From Desulfurobacteriaceae bacterium (GTDB lineage Bacteria; Aquificota; Aquificia; Desulfurobacteriales; Desulfurobacteriaceae): 62,304 nucleotides of DNA. A program made the position numbers and the translations under genes. The stretch lies in the NCBI GenBank assembly GCA_026987115.1, contig JALSNF010000006.1, positions 1 through 62,304 on the forward strand, given 5' to 3'. Shown in pieces: positions 55,442 through 62,304 of this stretch. The first letter of the stretch is position 1; each line of letters starts with the position of its first letter. The notes below the pieces were generated by a model. It saw nothing but the letters and a program-made list of their open reading frames with translations, had not been told where the DNA came from and did not search any database.

Positions 55442-56170
55442 CTAGCTTATTTCTTTCATAACTACTTCGTGGCACATCCTACAGTCCATTTTGGTCTTTT
55501 GGGCACCTTTAACTTTGTGGGGTTTAAACCCTTCAAAGTGGTAAGCGTTTAAAAGCTCAACTGCTTTAGCGGCGACTGTGGCAGCAAGCCTTGCGCACCT
55601 TTCGGAGCGTTCCTTGCTGTTGTAGAGTATTGGTCTTCCAAAATAAACGGAAGCTACTTTGCACCACCTTTGAACGGAAACGTGGCAAAGGGGAGAGTGA
55701 GAGACAGACTTTGGAAATGGCTTTTTACAGTAAGGGCCTTCGCAAGGCAAGTATGTAGGTAAAGCAGTCTTTTGATACCAGTCAAATAAAACGTCAATCA
55801 TGGGCTTAAAGTCTTTACAAGTGAGGTTAAAAATTAAAGCCGCTCCGTTTAAAGTTCCGCAAATTGTTCCCCATCCGGCTATTCCTCCCCCTCCGTACCA
55901 CATCATAGTTAAGGGTAGGTTCGTGTAAGGCTCTCCAACTTTGCGGGCAAGCTCTCTAATTATTGACGAGAATACGGCGTTGCAGCACTCGTGTCTGTAG
56001 AACTCAGAGTAGGCGTAGTCTGCAATTTTTTTCGGGTCAAGTTTAACATAGGGCCAAGGCAGTGGAGGGGCACTTTTTGTTGAGGCAAAGGATATGCCTC
56101 CTGCTGCTAACCCTGCAGTTAGTCCAAGGCCCACTTTTAGCGTGTCCTTTAGGAATTTCCTCCTTTCCAT
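55442..56170 (-). CDS. split-Soret-type cytochrome c, TAT-exported
   Basis: 242 residues from ATG at 56170, with GGAGGG six bases upstream; an in-frame start 18 bases earlier lacks this. The twin-arginine signal is MERRKFLKDTLKVGLGL. The C-terminus holds one heme motif CRMCH (about 232). The domain has CCNAVFSSII, GTICGTLNGAAL and CEGPYC, the C_GCAxxG_C_C-type Cys-rich fold known in split-Soret cytochromes of sulfate reducers. Family members are dimeric, with hemes stacked at the interface. The metabolic role is not settled. It is divergent from the TrmB gene and shares a candidate operator with it. Confidence 0.82.
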   Translation of the reverse strand: MERRKFLKDTLKVGLGLTAGLAAGGISFASTKSAPPLPWPYVKLDPKKIADYAYSEFYRHECCNAVFSSIIRELARKVGEPYTNLPLTMMWYGGGGIAGWGTICGTLNGAALIFNLTCKDFKPMIDVLFDWYQKTALPTYLPCEGPYCKKPFPKSVSHSPLCHVSVQRWCKVASVYFGRPILYNSKERSERCARLAATVAAKAVELLNAYHFEGFKPHKVKGAQKTKMDCRMCHEVVMKEIS

Positions 56171-56183
56171 GGTACCCTCCTTA

Positions 56184-56199
56184 ACCACTTTTTAGTGGT
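56184..56199. promoter_or_regulatory. inverted-repeat candidate operator between split-Soret and TrmB-type genes
   Basis: ACCACT, four T, AGTGGT: a perfect 6-bp inverted repeat about 14 bases before the split-Soret ATG and 28 bases before the TrmB-type ATG. It lies in the only intergenic gap between the two divergent genes. Could be the regulator's own binding site. Prediction from pattern. Confidence 0.5.
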
Positions 56200-56227
56200 G
56201 AATTTATTTTAGTATATCATTTGTCTT

Positions 56228-56959
56228 ATGGAGCTGGACGAGACCGTAGAACTGCTAAGGGAGTTTGGACTAAATACTTATGAAGCAAAGTGTTATCTTG
56301 CTCTTTTGAAGATTGAGGGAGGAAGTGCCTCTGAAGTGGCAAGGGTTTCTGGGGTTCCACATCAGAGGGTTTACGATTCCCTCTCTTCTTTAGAAGAAAA
56401 GGGGTTCGTTCAGGTTATCAATAAGAAGCCAAAGTTCTTTGTTCCCCTTCCTGTTAGAGAGGCTCTAATGAATAGGATTTATCAGCTTAAAGTAGAGTTT
56501 GAAAAGAGGGAGAAGTTTTTAAGGAGCCTCATTGGAGAAGTAGAAAAGAGAGTTCCCAAGCCTAAGGAGAGAGAGAAAAAGGGAGAGGTTTTTATAGTTG
56601 AAGGGGAAAAAGCTATAGTTTTAACGGCAGTAAGTCTGATTTCGTCGGCAAGGAAAAGTATAAAGATTGCCGGTATAAGGCCTTTGTTTGCTTTTGGCTG
56701 TAGAGGGAACCTGAGTAAGTACTTAACCGAAAAGGTGGAGCTGGTTGCCGTAGGGAAGTTTGATAAACCCTGTAAGGAGGAGATTGAGAGGTTGGGAGGG
56801 AGGTACATAGAAAAGGAGATTGAGTGTCCCTACCTCCTCATAGTTGACGATGAGAAGCTCTTTTACGTTTACGGGGGAGATAAGGGAATTTTCACTGAGA
56901 GTAAAGAGGTAGTGGTTCCATTTCTCTCTTACTTTAAAGAGCTCTCTACTTCGCCGTAG
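56228..56959 (+). CDS. TrmB-family transcriptional regulator
   Basis: 243 residues. The N-terminal winged helix is typical of TrmB: LLREFGLNTYEAKCYLALL and ASEVARVSGVPHQRVYDSL (about 8-60). A coiled linker follows (about 78-105). The C-terminal part (about 115-240) is an effector or sensor domain with GEVFIVEGEKAIV, resembling the phospholipase-D-like domain of TrmB proteins. TrmB regulators are mainly archaeal, with bacterial members. It faces the split-Soret/rhodanese operon, its likely target. It overlaps the glycine-zipper gene head-on by 14 bases. Confidence 0.85.
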   Translation: MELDETVELLREFGLNTYEAKCYLALLKIEGGSASEVARVSGVPHQRVYDSLSSLEEKGFVQVINKKPKFFVPLPVREALMNRIYQLKVEFEKREKFLRSLIGEVEKRVPKPKEREKKGEVFIVEGEKAIVLTAVSLISSARKSIKIAGIRPLFAFGCRGNLSKYLTEKVELVAVGKFDKPCKEEIERLGGRYIEKEIECPYLLIVDDEKLFYVYGGDKGIFTESKEVVVPFLSYFKELSTSP

Positions 56960-57287
56960 GGGCACTTTCGCTGTCAACTGTGTACCAGCTTTCCCTTACG
57001 TGAATTACCTTTCCGTCTTTTGTTTTAATGTCATATTCGGTTTCTGCGTTTACCGTGTGGGTGCTTGTTCTGTCGCTTCCAAAGACATAACCGAGAATTC
57101 CTCCTGCAACTGCTCCGTAGATGGCTGCGTCTTTTGCAGAAGACTTGTAATGTTTGTGGGTTGCCGCTCCTATTGCTGCTCCTCCGAGAGCTCCCAACAT
57201 AGCTGCGTCGGTTTTTGAAAGCTCAGTTGAGGCACAACCTCCAAGGAAAATTCCAAATGTGCTAACTGCCAGAACCAATTTTTTCAT
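56946..57287 (-). CDS. glycine-zipper lipoprotein
   Basis: 113 residues. Lipobox LGGC (Cys at 18) marks a lipoprotein. The middle has a glycine zipper with two hydrophobic stretches, AMLGALGGAAIGAATHKHY and YGAVAGGILGYVFGS. The C-terminal about 40 residues are a small charged domain (DGKVIHVRESWYTV). Proteins of this type are envelope proteins of unknown role, similar to Rickettsia 17-kDa surface antigens. The ATG lies within the 3' end of the SpoVG gene, overlapping it by 26 bases. Confidence 0.82.
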   Translation of the reverse strand: MKKLVLAVSTFGIFLGGCASTELSKTDAAMLGALGGAAIGAATHKHYKSSAKDAAIYGAVAGGILGYVFGSDRTSTHTVNAETEYDIKTKDGKVIHVRESWYTVDSESAPTAK

Positions 57288-57597
57288 CGTACTTCTCCAT
57301 AATCCGTTTATACTCGTCTAAAATCTTCCTTCTTATGTGGAGGTAGAGCTCCTTTTCAAGGGGGTTAACTATCGGCACGAACTCGCCGCTCCTGCTCCTT
57401 TTAGAGGGCATCTGGATAAAATATCCCTTGTTTGAATATATTATCTTTATGTCCTTTATCTCAAGTATCCCGTTAATCTTAATGTTTGCAACTGCCTTAA
57501 CGTTTCCTCCGATTCCGGTTGTGTCAAAAGGGTATATCTTGACTTCCGTAACTTCAAGGTTCATTACGGGTAATCTCTCAATCTCCTTCCTGTTCAC
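57262..57597 (-). CDS. spoVG: SpoVG-family RNA/DNA-binding protein
   Basis: 111 residues. The family blocks are EVTEVKIYPFD, GNVKAVANIKINGILEI, and FIQMPSKRSRSGEFV followed by VNPLEKELYLHIR. SpoVG was named for sporulation but is a widespread nucleic-acid-binding regulator, also outside spore formers. There is no sign of sporulation here. The C-terminal about 20 residues are charged and variable. It overlaps the DUF104 gene (4 bases) upstream and the lipoprotein downstream. Confidence 0.8.
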   Translation of the reverse strand: MNRKEIERLPVMNLEVTEVKIYPFDTTGIGGNVKAVANIKINGILEIKDIKIIYSNKGYFIQMPSKRSRSGEFVPIVNPLEKELYLHIRRKILDEYKRIMEKYDEKIGSGS

Positions 57598-58025
57598 AGT
57601 AGAGAAACTCCCTCTTTAATCTGCTTGTAGATTCTACTTCCCTGCTCTTTCCACCTATTAAGCCTATCTAAACTTATAACTTGTATGGGTAAGTAAGTTG
57701 AAGTCTCTTCATAGACCCTTAGTGCCTCTTCCATGATGGGTTTTAGCATTGATTGTGAGTCGTGGGTAATTAAGAAGAGCTCAAAGCCTTCAGGAGTTAT
57801 GACTGCTTTTAAGTCTATCGGCGAGAACCTCTTTACCCTTTCTGTAAACTTTAAAAGGGCCTCCTTTTTCTCTTCTTTAACCGGGAGCTCTTCCCACCAC
57901 TTGGGCCTCTTTTCTTCCTCAACGAAGACTACTACGGCCTCGGTTCCGTTTGGGACGTTGCAGGGCTCTAAAGGGATAAACGCTCCGTCTTTAAATACTG
58001 CCTTAATGCTTTTCATGGCTCCCAT
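57594..58025 (-). CDS. DUF104-like antitoxin domain fused to a nucleotidyltransferase-like tail
   Basis: 143 residues. The N-terminal 35 residues (IKAVFKDGAFIPLEPCNVP then GTEAVVVFV) match DUF104, the AF2212-like antitoxin beta domain. The rest (about 75-143) ends in VISLDRLNRWKEQGSRIYKQ, which looks like the C-terminal half of MNT-type nucleotidyltransferases without the catalytic GSxxxG...DxD part. This is inference from pattern. It has no recognisable toxin partner next to it. The start is ATG 58025 or ATG 58016; TATAAT lies just upstream. It leads spoVG and the lipoprotein in one unit, divergent from the phosphoribosyltransferase. Confidence 0.55.
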   Translation of the reverse strand: MGAMKSIKAVFKDGAFIPLEPCNVPNGTEAVVVFVEEEKRPKWWEELPVKEEKKEALLKFTERVKRFSPIDLKAVITPEGFELFLITHDSQSMLKPIMEEALRVYEETSTYLPIQVISLDRLNRWKEQGSRIYKQIKEGVSLL

Positions 58026-58067
58026 TATAAATTTGAATTTATGGAAAATTGTCTTTTGGAGGGAGAG

Positions 58068-58721
58068 ATGGCCTTTTTTAAAGACAGGGAGGAGGCAGGA
58101 AGGGAGCTCTCAAGGCACCTTTCCCTTCCTGAAAACAGCGTTATTTTCGCAATTCCCAGAGGGGGAGTTCCGGTAGGTTTTCCTATGGCTTTGGCCTTTA
58201 AAGTTTCTATGGACATAGTCGTAGTTCGGAAGTTGCCTATTCCCTGGAACCCTGAGGCGGGATTTGGGGCTATAACTTTGGACGGAAAGGTGGTTTTAAA
58301 CCCTGAATACGCGGGAATGCTTACCGGTAAAACCGTAGAAGAGATAGCAAGGGTGGTTCACCGAGAAGTTTTAAGGAGAAATCAAGTTTACAGGAAAGGA
58401 GTAGGGTATAAGGAGTTAAAAGGGAAGGTTGCAGTAGTTGTTGATGACGGTTTTGCTTCAGGCTACACTGCCGTTGCTGCTGCTAAGTTTTTAAGGAAGT
58501 TTTCCCCCGATAACTTGGTTGCCGTAGCTCCAGTTTGTCCCGTTCACACTAAGGAGCTCTTAAAGGAGCACTTTGACGAAGTTTTCTGTTTAGTTGAGAG
58601 AAGGGAGCTCCCATTTGCCGTTGCTTCCTTCTATCAAGATTTCCACGACCTTACAGACCAAGAGGTATTAGAATATGTAAAGAAACTTAAAGAACACGGT
58701 CTTTTCTTTCCGGAGGTTTAG
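58068..58721 (+). CDS. phosphoribosyltransferase-like protein
   Basis: 217 residues from ATG at 58068, which has GGAGGGAG upstream; an ATG nine codons earlier has none. The PRPP-binding signature is VVVDDGFASGYTAV. FAIPRGGVPVGFPMALAF holds the N-terminal loop. This is the family of predicted phosphoribosyltransferases (ComF/Hpt-like) that are not the standard purine enzymes; acceptor base unknown. It precedes cdd by three bases, so a nucleotide-salvage role is plausible. Confidence 0.85.
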   Translation: MAFFKDREEAGRELSRHLSLPENSVIFAIPRGGVPVGFPMALAFKVSMDIVVVRKLPIPWNPEAGFGAITLDGKVVLNPEYAGMLTGKTVEEIARVVHREVLRRNQVYRKGVGYKELKGKVAVVVDDGFASGYTAVAAAKFLRKFSPDNLVAVAPVCPVHTKELLKEHFDEVFCLVERRELPFAVASFYQDFHDLTDQEVLEYVKKLKEHGLFFPEV

Positions 58722-58724
58722 AAA

Positions 58725-59105
58725 GTGAAACTCTCAGAGGTAGTAAATCTTGCTAAAAAGGTTAGCTCTTTTTCCTACTCTCCCTACTCTAGATTCAAGG
58801 TTTCTGCTGTTTTGGTGGGGAAGGAAGGGGTTTTTACCGGAGTTAACATTGAAAACGCCTCTTACGGCCTGACCATATGTGCAGAGAGGGTTGCAGTCTT
58901 TAAGGCGCTCTCTGAAGGTAAGAGAGAGTTTGAGAAAATTTTAATTTACTCTCCCCAAAAGGAAGTTCTACCTTACCCTTGCGGTGCGTGTAGGCAGGTG
59001 TTGTCTGAGTTCTTCTCTGAGGACTTTAAAGTAATAGTTGCAAACGATGTGGAAGTGGAAGAGTTTAGCTTGGGAGAGCTCTTACCATTTAACTTTAAAC
59101 TTTAG
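58725..59105 (+). CDS. cdd: cytidine deaminase
   Basis: 126-residue zinc enzyme that turns cytidine and deoxycytidine into uridine forms. The HAE-type motif is CAERVAVF, with Cys replacing His as in small tetrameric cytidine deaminases, and the zinc motif PCGACRQVL is complete. SPYSRFKVSAVL and GVNIENASYG are the substrate segments. The start is GTG at 58725. It is co-transcribed with the phosphoribosyltransferase, and a response regulator follows after eight bases. Confidence 0.95.
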   Translation: MKLSEVVNLAKKVSSFSYSPYSRFKVSAVLVGKEGVFTGVNIENASYGLTICAERVAVFKALSEGKREFEKILIYSPQKEVLPYPCGACRQVLSEFFSEDFKVIVANDVEVEEFSLGELLPFNFKL

Positions 59106-59113
59106 GGGGAAAA

Positions 59114-60931
<1,818 letters not shown>

Positions 60932-60958
60932 CTATTAGTTAAAAAAGGGAGTGGAGTA

Positions 60959-62304
60959 TTGGTTTTAGAGAGAGTAAATTACCCTGAAGACTTAAAGAAT
61001 CTCTCAAAGGAAGAGCTTAAAGAGCTGGCTAAAGAGCTTAGGGAATTTATAATAGGAGTAGTTGAGAAAACGGGAGGCCACTTAGCCTCTTCTTTGGGAG
61101 TTGTTGAGCTTACCATTGCCCTTTTAAGGGTCTTTTCTCCCCCAAAAGACGAGATAGTCTGGGATGTTGGTCATCAGTCTTACCCTTACAAAGTTTTAAC
61201 GGGTAGAAAGGATAAGTTCAAAACCTTAAGGCAGTTTGGGGGAATATCCGGTTTCCCTTCAATAAAGGAAAGTCCTTACGATTCTTTTGGAACCGGTCAC
61301 AGTTCAACTTCAATATCTGCGGCCCTTGGCATAGCCGTTGGGAAGAGGTTAAAGGGGGAGGAAGGTAAGGTAGTGGCGGTAATAGGGGACGGAGCTCTTA
61401 CTGCAGGTGAGGCTTACGAGGGTTTAAACAATGCAGGCCAGCTTAAGGAAGACCTCATAGTTATCTTAAACGACAACGAGATGTCAATTTCCAAGAACAT
61501 AGGGGCAATTTCAAACTACTTGACCAAAATTACTACCGGAGAGAGCCTTAGGAAGGCTAAGGAAAGGTTGGAAGGCGTAGTTAAAAAGGTTTTCGGCGAG
61601 AAGGTTTACAGGGGAATAAAGAGAGTAGAGGATTTGGTGATAAAGGGGCTTTTCCCTCCTGGAATGCTCTTTGAAGAGCTTGGATTTAGGTATGTAGGGC
61701 CTATAGACGGCCACGATATAGAGCTTCTAGAGACTACTTTAAGGAACGTTTCCAAAATGAAAGGGCCTACGCTGGTCCACGTTTTAACTAAAAAGGGTAA
61801 AGGCTATAAGCCTGCAGAGGAAAGGCCGGAGAAGTTTCACGGAGTATCCCCTAAGGTTGTTAAGAGCTCTTGTCCTTCTCCAACCTACACCGAGGTATTC
61901 GCAAATACTTTAATAGAGATAGGAAAGGAGGACGAGAGGGTTATAGGCATAACGGCTGCAATGCCTTCAGGAACCGGACTTAATAAGTTCGGCGAGGTTT
62001 TTCCCAATCGCTTCTTTGACGTTGGAATTGCTGAACAGCACGCGGTAACCTTTGCTGCCGGCCTTGCAAGAAAGGGATTAAAGCCGGTTGTAGCCATATA
62101 CTCAACTTTCCTCCAAAGGGCCTACGACCAGATAATCCACGATGTAGCGCTCCAGGAGCTCCCGGTAGTATTTGCTATTGATAGAGCAGGCCTTGTGGGA
62201 GAGGACGGAGCTACACACCACGGAGCCTTTGACCTTTCATACTTAAGGGTAGTTCCAAACCTCGTTGTTAGCTCTCCAAAAGATGAAGAAGAGCTCCGCC
62301 ACCT
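60959..62304 (+). CDS. dxs: 1-deoxy-D-xylulose-5-phosphate synthase (partial, 3' end cut)
   Basis: 448 visible codons run past the right edge of the window. The enzyme makes 1-deoxyxylulose 5-phosphate from pyruvate and glyceraldehyde 3-phosphate, the first step of the MEP isoprenoid path, feeding the polyprenyl synthase near the origin. TTG at 60959, with GGGAG seven bases upstream, gives MVLERVNYPEDL. The thiamine diphosphate motif is GDGALTAGEAYEGLNNA, and GIAEQHAVTFAAGLA lies in the pyrimidine domain. It faces away from tgt. Confidence 0.97.
   Translation, partial: MVLERVNYPEDLKNLSKEELKELAKELREFIIGVVEKTGGHLASSLGVVELTIALLRVFSPPKDEIVWDVGHQSYPYKVLTGRKDKFKTLRQFGGISGFPSIKESPYDSFGTGHSSTSISAALGIAVGKRLKGEEGKVVAVIGDGALTAGEAYEGLNNAGQLKEDLIVILNDNEMSISKNIGAISNYLTKITTGESLRKAKERLEGVVKKVFGEKVYRGIKRVEDLVIKGLFPPGMLFEELGFRYVGPIDGHDIELLETTLRNVSKMKGPTLVHVLTKKGKGYKPAEERPEKFHGVSPKVVKSSCPSPTYTEVFANTLIEIGKEDERVIGITAAMPSGTGLNKFGEVFPNRFFDVGIAEQHAVTFAAGLARKGLKPVVAIYSTFLQRAYDQIIHDVALQELPVVFAIDRAGLVGEDGATHHGAFDLSYLRVVPNLVVSSPKDEEELRH

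Noticed and set aside
57262-57597. SpoVG as evidence of sporulation
   Set aside because: SpoVG proteins occur widely in non-sporulating bacteria, and no other sporulation gene is present.

Overview
The window looks like chromosomal DNA of a thermophilic, anaerobic bacterium of the Aquificota, most likely the Desulfurobacteriaceae (Thermovibrio/Desulfurobacterium relatives). The reasons are Lys/Glu/Val-rich proteins, an archaeal-type AGOG DNA glycosylase, a split-Soret cytochrome, a very large multiheme cytochrome, and many TTG and GTG starts in tightly overlapping operons. The assignment is inferred from protein character, not from a database match. There are no insertion sequences, prophage, CRISPR arrays or rRNA genes. 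Every stretch longer than 300 bases carries a gene, except the oriC gap at about 5.0-5.3 kb.

Layout. 0-8.4 kb is the replication origin region: a partial Cas4/AddB-like Fe-S nuclease, proS, a glycosyltransferase, dnaA, an oriC of 11 perfect DnaA boxes that starts inside dnaA, dnaN, pgsA, plsY and a polyprenyl synthase. 8.4-16.6 kb holds dnaB-trpE (leftward), then queA, a DUF3108 protein, NUDIX, glmU, trpC and a thioredoxin-fold protein, then rpmB. 16.7-28.3 kb holds DUF2062, AGOG, the leftward run surE-DedA-ferredoxin-holA-rseP-tlyA, a WYL regulator, DUF1232, a zinc-ribbon miniprotein, hemW, a TPR protein and an HhH-GPD Fe-S protein. 28.3-38.5 kb holds a pseudopilin, argF, valS, tRNA-Arg(ACG), tadA, tRNA-Ser(CGA), recA-pilT-recX and alaS. 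38.6-44.5 kb holds the octaheme cytochrome and a parvulin-like lipoprotein. 44.5-51.8 kb holds pfkB-type kinase, ylxR, nusA, rimP, a lipoprotein, a phosphate-type porin and two tandem pstS genes. 51.8-62.3 kb holds uvrA, DsrE, rhodanese and split-Soret genes with a TrmB-type regulator, then spoVG, a DUF104 protein, a phosphoribosyltransferase, cdd, an orphan response regulator, tgt and a partial dxs.

Main discoveries to follow up. (1) The 1508-codon cytochrome frame is broken only by one in-frame TGA at 39021. A GC-rich hairpin follows at SECIS distance, the downstream part has no start site or signal peptide of its own, and so the gene probably encodes a selenocysteine-containing exported octaheme cytochrome with a C-terminal Gly/Cys sorting tail. 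(2) The palindrome GAGCTC, especially GGAGCTCC, occurs about 150 and about 50 times by hand count. That is roughly 12-fold and more than 50-fold above base-composition expectation, in all reading frames and on both strands: a HIP1-like highly iterated palindrome. It is almost absent from the cytochrome, porin/pstS and split-Soret tracts. (3) The gene for the inosine-forming tRNA deaminase tadA lies directly behind its own substrate tRNA-Arg(ACG), and its stop codon shares a base with the next tRNA. (4) A sulfur/redox gene group is flanked by a TrmB-type regulator with an inverted-repeat candidate operator.
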